Assembly (NCBI GenBank): GCA_910585815.1
Contig: CAJUFJ010000044.1
Coordinates: forward strand, 1-29,458
Direction: 5' to 3'
Source: an uncultured Oscillospiraceae bacterium
Lineage (GTDB): Bacteria; Bacillota; Clostridia; Oscillospirales; Oscillospiraceae
Length of the DNA: 29,458 nt
This document shows, in pieces, positions 23,609-29,458 of this stretch. Made by a program: the position numbers and the translations under genes. The notes below the pieces were generated by a model. It did not search any database and was not told the DNA's origin. It was given only the letters and a program-made list of their open reading frames with translations. Numbering within the stretch: position 1 is the first letter of the stretch; the number at the start of each line of letters is the position of its first letter.

Positions 23609-26005
23609 ATGACCATCTTGAATATGAGCCTGGGCGGCGGGGTGCTCATCGGGGTGATTCTGGTGCTGCGGCGGGCGCTGCTGCACCGGGTGCCCAAGTG
23701 GACCTTCCTGCTGCTGTGGGGGGCCGCCCTGTGCCGGCTGCTGCTCCCCGTTGCCCTTCCCTCCCCCGTCAGCATATACACCGGGGCGGCCTGGGCGGTC
23801 CAGGCCCTGGCTCCGGAGGAGCCCTCCGCCCCCGCAGCACCCACTCCCGCGGAGTCCGCCCCCGTTGTGCCCCAGCCTCCGGCTCTCCTCCCCGTCCCCC
23901 GGCCGGAGGTGGACCTTAGCGCCCGCCCGGCCCCCGTTCGACCGGAGCCGGAAGCGGCCCCGGCCCCCGCCGCCGTCCTCTATGGCACGGGCGCGGCCCT
24001 GTGCGGGCTGTTCTTCGGGACCGCCTGGCTGTGGAGCCTGCGGCGGTTTTGGGACGCCGTCCCGGCGAAGGGGGACTTCCTCCGCCGCTGGCAGGAGGAG
24101 CACACCGGACTGCTCCCCGTTCAGATTCGGGTGAGCCCGGCGGTGCGCGCCCCCCTGGCCTATGGCCTGCTGCGGCCGGTGGTGCTGCTGCCGGAGTCCA
24201 CCGACTGGACCGACGAGGACCAACTGACCTGCGTCCTCACCCATGAGTACATCCACATCCGCCGGGGCGACCTGCTCTGGAAGCTGCTGCTGGCGGCGGC
24301 CCTGTGCGTCCACTGGTGCAACCCCCTGGTGTGGGCCATGTACTTCTGCGCCAACCGGGACCTGGAGCTGGCTTGCGACGAGGCGGCGGTCCGCATCCTG
24401 GGTCTGGACAGCCGGAAACGCTACGCCTGCGCCCTCCTGGCGGCGGCGGAGCGGGGATTTTTCCCGCTGTGTACCACCTACGTCTCTAAGAACCATATGG
24501 AAGAAAGGATTCGTGCCGTTATGAAAATGAAAAAACAGTCCCTTGCGGCTGTTCTCGCCGCCCTCACCCTGACGGCCGGCGTCACCGCCGTGTTTGCCAC
24601 CTCCAAAGCCCCCGAGCCCAATGAAATCGACGACCTGCCTCAGGCCGTGATGTCCGACACCGTCCCCAAGCCCGCCCCTGGGGACAAGTCCAACCCCGGC
24701 GACCGCGTCCACCCCGTTGCCCCGGGGGACACTTCTATTCCCGTTACCCCTGCGGACACATCTGCCCCCGATGACCGCGTCCACCCTGTCACTGACCAAC
24801 CAGGCGATACCCCAACTGAGAAAAGTGATGTCTGTACGATTTGTACACGTTACTACGACCTTCCAGAAGGACACCTTCATCCCGACGCAAAGACCCCCAA
24901 TCCAGCCAACTGCTGGGGGATCCCCGATGGTCCTATCGCCGCGGACACAGAGATTTTTGCCCACAATGAGGAGGAGTTCCGGGAGATGATCCGTCAGCTT
25001 CGGCTCATGGGTTATAACGGCTATGTCGGACCTATTACTTACAAATGTGGCAAATACAGTGCTGTGATTGATGCCTATGACGGAGTGCGGCGGACCATCA
25101 CGCCTCCAGAGGGGATTATGCCTGACTGGACTTACCCTGTGAACAGCAAGGGCATGACCTATGGCAATCTTTTGATGGGGTGCCATATTTTGGGCTATTA
25201 CCCGGATTTGTTTTCGGCGGTAGCAACAAACGGAGCAGAGGGCTATATGACTGCCGAGGACGCACTGCATGGCCAGGGTAGCCGCTATCCTGTTTATGAT
25301 TTGGAGCATGAGAATATCGTCGGCTATTTTGAGACAGGAAACCAGATCAGCAGCGAGGTCCAGGAGAAAATCGACGAATTGAAAAACCGCTGGAACGTGC
25401 CCGCCGACCCCATCCCCGAGGGGACTGAGTTTACCGTGTCCACCGTTGACGAGATGAACGAGCTGTGCGACTACCTCCACAATGTGCGCGGGATTAAAAA
25501 CGCCGACATCGCAGTCACACGCCACAAGGATGGGTCTTGCACGGTATCCGTGGCCTACTACATGACCAAGCAGGAGGAGGAGGCAAAGAAGCGTTTGGCC
25601 AACGGCTACCCTGTGAACAGCAAGGGGCAGACCTACGGTTTTGCCCTGGACAGTCAATTTGCAGGCGAACACCCTGATCTGGTTGCCGTGGAGGCTACGA
25701 ACGGAAAAAGCGGCTACATTCTGTGGGGCGAGTACAGGTACCTTGGCTACACAGGCAAGACAGAAACTGCGGAAGATATGACGGCCTTTATTGCGTGGCA
25801 GGAAACTCAGCCCGATCTCAGAGTTATCCCTGTTTACGATGTGAACCGCGACAACCTCATCGGCTACTATGAGATAAACCTTTCCAACAACGAGGAATTT
25901 AGCGAAGATGAGCTGAAATGGCTGGAGGACGGCCTCCGAAGATCCGGCATCAAGGAGGAGGACATCGCCCGGGAGATAGAAAAGCACAGAGCACCCAAGA
26001 GCTGA
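23609..26005 (+). CDS. BlaR1-like M56 metalloprotease with unusual sensor region
   Basis: 798 residues from the ATG at 23609, chosen because GAGG lies 8 bases upstream; an in-frame GTG three codons earlier has no better site. Membrane segments lie at about 5-21, 32-49, 123-143 and 312-330. The zinc protease is cytosolic, with HEYIH (212-216) and ELACDE (254-259). A Pro/Ala-rich loop fills 67-122. Outside the last segment comes an Asp/Pro-rich linker with a repeated DRVHPV, a CTIC motif, and about 380 residues that are not the penicillin-binding domain of BlaR1. These contain two copies of a module beginning YPVNSKG-x-TYG and ending PVYD-x6-IGYYE/F (about 509-577 and 667-756). The linker and sensor are less GC-rich than the protease part. 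It should sense an external signal and inactivate BlaI; the ligand is unknown. Confidence 0.88.
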   Translation: MTILNMSLGGGVLIGVILVLRRALLHRVPKWTFLLLWGAALCRLLLPVALPSPVSIYTGAAWAVQALAPEEPSAPAAPTPAESAPVVPQPPALLPVPRPEVDLSARPAPVRPEPEAAPAPAAVLYGTGAALCGLFFGTAWLWSLRRFWDAVPAKGDFLRRWQEEHTGLLPVQIRVSPAVRAPLAYGLLRPVVLLPESTDWTDEDQLTCVLTHEYIHIRRGDLLWKLLLAAALCVHWCNPLVWAMYFCANRDLELACDEAAVRILGLDSRKRYACALLAAAERGFFPLCTTYVSKNHMEERIRAVMKMKKQSLAAVLAALTLTAGVTAVFATSKAPEPNEIDDLPQAVMSDTVPKPAPGDKSNPGDRVHPVAPGDTSIPVTPADTSAPDDRVHPVTDQPGDTPTEKSDVCTICTRYYDLPEGHLHPDAKTPNPANCWGIPDGPIAADTEIFAHNEEEFREMIRQLRLMGYNGYVGPITYKCGKYSAVIDAYDGVRRTITPPEGIMPDWTYPVNSKGMTYGNLLMGCHILGYYPDLFSAVATNGAEGYMTAEDALHGQGSRYPVYDLEHENIVGYFETGNQISSEVQEKIDELKNRWNVPADPIPEGTEFTVSTVDEMNELCDYLHNVRGIKNADIAVTRHKDGSCTVSVAYYMTKQEEEAKKRLANGYPVNSKGQTYGFALDSQFAGEHPDLVAVEATNGKSGYILWGEYRYLGYTGKTETAEDMTAFIAWQETQPDLRVIPVYDVNRDNLIGYYEINLSNNEEFSEDELKWLEDGLRRSGIKEEDIAREIEKHRAPKS

Positions 26006-26012
26006 CATAAAA

Positions 26013-26047
26013 ACGGCCCCGTCCCTCAAAATGAGAGGCGGGGCCGT
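26013..26047 (-). terminator. Terminator on the minus strand behind the 32-codon gene
   Basis: ACGGCCCCG (26013-26021) pairs with CGGGGCCGT (26039-26047), extended by CCCTC/GAGAGG. Only the minus strand has a T-run (GTTTTTATG), so it most likely ends the message of the small gene at 26160-26258. It may also slow + strand transcripts from the M56 gene. Confidence 0.75.
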
Positions 26048-26055
26048 CCACACCC

Positions 26056-26085
26056 TTGACACGCCGGGGAACGCTGTGGTATAAT
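26056..26085 (+). promoter_or_regulatory. Consensus promoter of the antisense RNA
   Basis: TTGACA (26056-26061), 18 bases, TATAAT (26080-26085): both boxes match consensus exactly. No + strand coding region follows; transcription would run through the complement of the small gene at 26160-26258. Confidence 0.85.
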
Positions 26086-26159
26086 CTCAGGTGTGTAGGG
26101 GAGCCGCTGAGCTTCGGCGGTTTGGCCTTATGCTACGGTTTATAAAGCATTAGAAACCG

Positions 26160-26258
26160 TCACCGTGCCGGGTGGCGGTTTCCGCTTGCCTTAACCTTGA
26201 CCTGGATTGTCACAGTAAACCCATGGATATGAAACGTGACAGTCATGGTAACTGGCAT
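26160..26258 (-). CDS. 32-residue beta-patterned peptide, candidate type I toxin-like gene
   Basis: ATG at the complement of 26256-26258, TGA at the complement of 26160-26162. The peptide is MPVTMTVTFHIHGFTVTIQV followed by KVKASGNRHPAR. Residues 3-23 alternate small/polar with hydrophobic side chains, as in a beta hairpin, and the tail is strongly basic. An extended ribosome site (GGGGGTGAGG) ends 4 bases before the ATG. On the mRNA a CCTCC-GAGA-GGGGG hairpin can hide it. A consensus promoter lies 69 bases upstream, a terminator lies downstream, and a consensus promoter on the other strand produces a full antisense. This is the architecture of type I toxin genes, but the peptide lacks their usual hydrophobic helix. 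I do not recognise its family with certainty. Confidence 0.68.
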   Translation of the reverse strand: MPVTMTVTFHIHGFTVTIQVKVKASGNRHPAR

Positions 26259-26326
26259 TGGGCCTCACCCCCTCTCGGAGGATTGACCAAACCGCCTTCG
26301 CCTTCGCTGCTTTTCCCTTATGTCGA

Positions 26327-26354
26327 ATTATAGCAGAAATTTTCTCAATGTCAA
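26327..26354 (-). promoter_or_regulatory. Consensus promoter of the 32-codon gene
   Basis: On the minus strand, TTGACA (complement of 26349-26354), 16 bases, TATAAT (complement of 26327-26332). Transcription should start near 26320, giving a leader of about 60 bases. Confidence 0.85.
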
Positions 26355-26384
26355 TAAAACGGGCCGTCCCAGCCGGGGCGGCCC
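26353..26384 (-). terminator. Terminator of pyruvate kinase
   Basis: On the minus strand, GGGCCGCCCC pairs with GGGACGGCCC (one G-T pair) around GGCT and is followed by GTTTTATTG. The T-run abuts the -35 box of the small gene's promoter. Confidence 0.85.
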
Positions 26385-26401
26385 TTGAACTATGTATGGG
26401 G

Positions 26402-27832
26402 TTACATGGCCTCCTCGTCGATGACCTGGGCCTTGATAAGGTTGGTGGAACCGCTCTTGCCCAGGGGGACGCCGGCGGTGATGACCACCGTGTCGCCGTT
26501 CTCCACTAGGCGCTCCTTCAGGGCCACCTCGGCGGACAGGGAGAAGATGCGGTCGGTGGAGTTGACCTCGCCGGTGAGGTAGGGGGTGACGCCCCAGGAG
26601 ATATTCAGCTGCCGGCGCACCTTCTCGTGCATGGTGAGGGCGGCAATGGGGCAGGCGGGGCGGAACCGGCAGATCATCCGGGCGCTGCGGCCGGAGTTGG
26701 TGGCGGTGAGGATGGCCTTGGCGTTCAGGTCCTTGGCGGTGAGGCAGCAGGTGTGGGTGATGGCGTCGTTGATGTTGGAGGCGGGGAGGACCCGCTGCTT
26801 CTGGAACTGCTTCCAGTAGTCGATGGCGCTCTCCGTCTCGGTGACGATGCCCACCATGGCGGTGAGGGCCTCCACCGGGTACTTGCCTCCGGCGGTCTCG
26901 CCGGAGAGCATCACGCTGCCGGTGCCGTCGTAGACGGCGTTGGCCACATCGGACACCTCCGCCCGGGTGGGCCGGGGGTTGCGCATCATGGAGTCCAGCA
27001 TCTGGGTGGCGGTAATCACCGGCTTGCCCTGCTGAAGGCCCTTGCGGATCATCTGCTTTTGCAGGATGGGTACCCGGGCGGCGGGAATCTCCACCCCCAG
27101 ATCCCCCCGGGCCACCATAATGCCGTCGGCGGCCTCCAGGATGGCGTCCAGGTTGTCCACGCCCTCCTGATTCTCAATCTTGGCGATAATCTTCACGTCG
27201 TCCCCGCCGCAGTCGTGGAGGACCGCCCGGACGGCCTCCACATCCGCCGCCCGGCGGACAAAGGAGGCGGCGATAAAGTCAAAGTCGTTTTCCACGCCAA
27301 AGCGGATGTCGTCAATGTCCTTCTCGGTGAGGGCGGGCAGCTGGATATGGACGCCAGGGATGTTGATGGACTTGTTGGCCGACAGGGTGCCGCCGTTCTC
27401 CACGGTGCAGACAATATTTGTCCCCTCGATGCGCTCCACCCGGATGGCTACCAGGCCGTCGTCAATGAGAATCTCCTGGCCGGGCTGGAGCTCCTCATGG
27501 AGCTGGGGGTAGGTGACCGACACCAGGCCCTGATTGCCCGTCACGTCCTCGGTGGTGAGGGTGAAGGGGTCTCCGGGCTCCAGGGTAATTGTCTTGGTCT
27601 CGAAGCTTCTGATGCGAATTTCGGGGCCCTTGGTGTCCAGAATGGTGGCCACAGGCCGGCCCATGGCATCCCGGACGGCCTTGAGCATGTTCAGCCGGGC
27701 CAGGTGCTCCGGGTGGCTGCCGTGGGAAAAGTTGAACCGGGCCGCGTCCATGCCGGTGCGGATCAGGGTGCGGATCATGTCCTCACTGTCCACCGCAGGG
27801 CCCAGGGTGCAGATAATTTTCGTTCTTCTCAT
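26402..27832 (-). CDS. pyk: Pyruvate kinase
   Basis: 476 residues; AAGGAGGT lies 7 bases before the ATG (complement of 27830-27832). It converts phosphoenolpyruvate and ADP to pyruvate and ATP, the last step of glycolysis. Seen: N-terminal MRRTKIICTLGP, the substrate helix ARFNFSHG, DTKGPEIR (a Glu here is typical of K+-dependent enzymes), the B domain (about 70-165), the family signature IIAKIENQEGVDN, MVARGDLGVEIP and TATQMLDSM. The C-terminal domain (about 340-476) is complete but there is no extra PEP-utiliser-like domain, which some Firmicutes enzymes carry. Cytosolic, normally a tetramer. It ends at a strong terminator and appears monocistronic. Confidence 0.97.
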   Translation of the reverse strand: MRRTKIICTLGPAVDSEDMIRTLIRTGMDAARFNFSHGSHPEHLARLNMLKAVRDAMGRPVATILDTKGPEIRIRSFETKTITLEPGDPFTLTTEDVTGNQGLVSVTYPQLHEELQPGQEILIDDGLVAIRVERIEGTNIVCTVENGGTLSANKSINIPGVHIQLPALTEKDIDDIRFGVENDFDFIAASFVRRAADVEAVRAVLHDCGGDDVKIIAKIENQEGVDNLDAILEAADGIMVARGDLGVEIPAARVPILQKQMIRKGLQQGKPVITATQMLDSMMRNPRPTRAEVSDVANAVYDGTGSVMLSGETAGGKYPVEALTAMVGIVTETESAIDYWKQFQKQRVLPASNINDAITHTCCLTAKDLNAKAILTATNSGRSARMICRFRPACPIAALTMHEKVRRQLNISWGVTPYLTGEVNSTDRIFSLSAEVALKERLVENGDTVVITAGVPLGKSGSTNLIKAQVIDEEAM

Positions 27833-27945
27833 GTAGTTACCTCCTTCGGGTATCTCGTCTTCATTCTATGCTTACGCAATCTATGTTACAGGAAAAAAGC
27901 TGGATTGGATAGGGCAGAATTTCATAAAAATGTAAGCGGGCAGGC

Positions 27946-27982
27946 AAAAAAAGTGTGCTGTCCCTCCAAGAGAGACAGCACA
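27946..27982 (-). terminator. Terminator of the metG transcript
   Basis: TGTGCTGTC (27954-27962) pairs with GACAGCACA (27974-27982). On the minus strand seven T's follow almost directly. It lies about 240 bases past the metG stop, beyond the inserted repeats. On the + strand CATTTT follows, so it may act both ways. Confidence 0.85.
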
Positions 27983-28003
27983 TTTTAAGCTTGGAAGGCT
28001 CCC

Positions 28004-28230
28004 TCTTTGAGGGAGCTGTCAGCCCGCAAGGGCTGACTGAGGGAGTATCTCACCGACGAACTCCCTCCGTCACGGCTTCGCCGTGCCACCTCCCTCTGAG
28101 AGGGGGCTTTAACACATCTTTGAGGGAGCAGTCAGCCCGCAAGGGCTGACTGAGGGAGTATCTCGCCGACGAACTCCCTCAGTCACGGCTTCGCCGTGCC
28201 ACCTCCCTCTGAGAGGGAGGCTTTAGCACA
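28004..28230. repeat. Tandem pair of palindromic elements at the end of metG
   Basis: Two units of about 113 bp (28004-28116 and 28117-28230) share TCTTTGAGGGAGC, GTCAGCCCGCAAGGGCTGAC, TGAGGGAGTATCTC, CACGGCTTCGCCGTG and CCTCCCTCTGAGAGGG, differing by a few bases and one indel. Each is itself an inverted-repeat element. The downstream copy's end contains the metG stop codon, and CTTTAACACATCTT/CTTTAGCACATCTT (28107-28120, 28221-28234) shows that the last metG bases were duplicated with it. Confidence 0.85.
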
Positions 28231-29458
28231 TCTTAGCCCCGGCGGGGATTTTGTCGTCCAGAATCAGGAGGTTGAGCTGTTCCTCCCCCTTCTCGGTGTG
28301 GACGGCGGAGATAAGCATGCCGCAGGACTCCTGGCCCATCATCTTCCGGGGGGGCAGGTTGACAATGGCCATCAGGGTCTTGCCCACCAGGTCCTCGGGC
28401 TTGTACCACTTGGCGATGCCGGACAGAATCTGCCGGTCGGTGCCGGTGCCGTCGTCCAGGGTGAAGCGGAGCAGCTTTTCGCTCTTTTTCACCGGCTGGC
28501 AGTCCTTCACCTTCACCGCCCGGAAGTCGGACTTGCAGAAGGTGTCGAAGTCCACCTTTTCCTCCAGCTGGGGCTCGATTTCCAGGTCGGGAAGGGCGGC
28601 CTTCTTGGCGGCCTCGGCGGCTTCCTCCAGCTCCTTGAGGGCCTTTTCCGCGTCGATGCGGGGGAACAGGTTTTCCCCCCGCTGGACGGCCACGGTCTCA
28701 GGCAGGGCGCCCCACCGGGCCGCGCTGTCCCAGGTGGAGCAGGCCGCGTCCGCACCGATCTGCCGCAGCACCTCAGCGGCGGAGGTGGGGATGAAGGGGG
28801 TGAGCAGGATGGCGCTGATGCGCAGGGTCTCCAGGAGGTTGTACATCACATGGGCCAGCCGGAGGCCGTTGGCCTCCATGTCCTTGGCCAGTACCCAGGG
28901 GGCGTTCTCGTCGATATACTTGTTGGCCCGGTCGATCACCTTGAAGATCTCCGCCAGGCCGTTCTGGAAGGCGAAGTGCTCCATTGCGTCCTCGTAGCGG
29001 TTCCGGAGGGATGCAGCCAGAGCGATCAGCTCCGCGTCGCAGGCGGTATCCCCCGGTTCGACGCCCACTCCGATACAGTCGCGCTTGGCGCAGCCCTCCG
29101 CAAAATGGAGCTCCTCCTCGATCGGTCCGCAGCCGGCGGGCAGCTGTCCGCCAAAATACTTGCCCACCATGGACACGGTGCGGCTGAGCAGGTTGCCCAG
29201 GTCGTTGGCCAGGTCCACGTTGATGGTCTGAATCAAGGCCTCGTTGGAGAAATTGCCGTCAGAGCCGAAGGGGAAGGTGCGCAGCAGGAAGAAGCGCAGG
29301 GCGTCCACTCCGAACATCTCCGCCAGGATATAGGGGTCCACCACGTTGCCCTTGGACTTGGACATCTTGCCGCCGTCCAGCAGCAGCCAGCCATGGCCAA
29401 AGACCTTTTTGGGCAGGGGCTCCCCCAGGCTCATGAGCATGGCGGGCCAGATGATGGA
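28223..29458 (-). CDS. metG: Methionyl-tRNA synthetase, 5' end missing
   Basis: The frame is open to the window edge (SIIWPAMLMSLGEP before the first internal ATG), so the N-terminal catalytic half lies outside. The visible 411 residues hold the KMSKS loop (GGKMSKSKGN) that binds ATP and the tRNA end, the helical anticodon-binding domain (about 95-270), a charged Ala/Glu/Lys helix (LKELEEAAEAAKKAA), and the C-terminal EMAP-II/Trbp111-type tRNA-binding domain (DFRAVKVKDCQPVKKSEKLL ... PPRKMMGQESCGMLISA). The enzyme charges tRNA with methionine for initiation and elongation. The stop codon is within a repeat element, so the last residues (KMC) may have been set by that insertion. Confidence 0.96.
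   Translation of the reverse strand, partial: SIIWPAMLMSLGEPLPKKVFGHGWLLLDGGKMSKSKGNVVDPYILAEMFGVDALRFFLLRTFPFGSDGNFSNEALIQTINVDLANDLGNLLSRTVSMVGKYFGGQLPAGCGPIEEELHFAEGCAKRDCIGVGVEPGDTACDAELIALAASLRNRYEDAMEHFAFQNGLAEIFKVIDRANKYIDENAPWVLAKDMEANGLRLAHVMYNLLETLRISAILLTPFIPTSAAEVLRQIGADAACSTWDSAARWGALPETVAVQRGENLFPRIDAEKALKELEEAAEAAKKAALPDLEIEPQLEEKVDFDTFCKSDFRAVKVKDCQPVKKSEKLLRFTLDDGTGTDRQILSGIAKWYKPEDLVGKTLMAIVNLPPRKMMGQESCGMLISAVHTEKGEEQLNLLILDDKIPAGAKMC

Larger units (their letters stand above)
26092..26384 (+). ncRNA. Candidate antisense RNA opposite the 32-codon gene
   Basis: This is the expected transcript from the consensus promoter at 26056. It covers the complete complement of the small gene, its ribosome site and its leader. 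It can fold with GGCGGTTTGG (26116-26125) pairing to CCAAACCGCC (26287-26296) plus inner hairpins (AAACCGTCACC with GGTGGCGGTTT). The 3' end is uncertain: I place it at the GC hairpin that also serves pyruvate kinase, but processing or an earlier stop is possible. There is no match to 6S, SRP, tmRNA or RNase P landmarks. Confidence 0.5.

Noticed and set aside
23531..26062. 843-codon open frame antisense to the M56 gene
   Set aside because: The M56 protease motifs and membrane segments are unmistakable on the + strand; the antisense frame has none.
26092..26384. 6S RNA, SRP RNA or a known riboswitch in the M56-pyk gap
   Set aside because: None of the conserved landmarks of these RNAs could be found; the opposing promoter and the coding frame explain the region better.

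Overview
This GC-rich window is dense with short intergenic gaps. It looks like a chromosome segment from a Gram-positive gut clostridium of the Oscillospiraceae type (Flavonifractor/Lawsonibacter/Intestinimonas-like). That placement rests on gene families and style: S-layer-homology (SLH) surface proteins, an SLH-GH25 lysozyme, formate-tetrahydrofolate ligase, an NhaC-family antiporter, BlaI/M56 regulation, HTH-membrane regulators, AAGGAGG-type ribosome sites, and MITE-like palindromes built from CCTTCCCCC/GGAAGGTGGCAC arms. No rRNA, tRNA, CRISPR array or transposase was seen.

Layout. 2-4285 (+): 5'-truncated giant SLH surface protein, with a terminator. 4348-4833 (-): orphan phage-tail-like protein. 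4867-5122: palindromic repeats. 5256-7576 (-): YerB-like DUF3048 lipoprotein and release factor 2, each with its own promoter and terminator. 7843-8563 (+): two small unknown genes. 8736-10097 (+): three overlapping genes forming a holin / C39-like lysin / membrane-protein cassette with no other phage genes beside it. 10170-11837 (-): formate-tetrahydrofolate ligase. 12310-17207 (+): NhaC-type transporter, small membrane protein, histidine ammonia-lyase, DapF-fold racemase-like protein and a YerC-type TrpR-family regulator, which I read as a histidine-use island. 17242-19298: a LysR regulator divergent from a D-2-hydroxyacid dehydrogenase. 19453-22623 (+): SLH-GH25 lysozyme and two HTH-membrane regulators that share operator-like half-sites. 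23236-26005 (+): BlaI repressor and a BlaR1/M56 protease with an unusual duplicated sensor region. 26013-26354: two consensus promoters facing each other over a 32-codon gene, a candidate type I toxin-antitoxin-like module. 26402-27832 (-): pyruvate kinase. 28223-29458 (-): 5'-truncated methionyl-tRNA synthetase whose stop codon lies in a tandem repeat.

How the genes work together. The strongest metabolic story is histidine. A transporter imports it or exchanges its products, a racemase-like enzyme could interconvert D- and L-histidine, the ammonia-lyase gives urocanate, and a TrpR-family regulator of the type linked to histidine control lies in the same operon. No later hut genes (hutU, hutI, hutG) are in the window. 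The most novel-looking item is the small antisense-overlapped gene at 26160-26258. Its ribosome site can be masked by a local hairpin, and its message has a 10-bp long-range closing stem, both typical of type I toxin mRNAs, but its peptide has an alternating beta-strand-like pattern rather than a hydrophobic helix.
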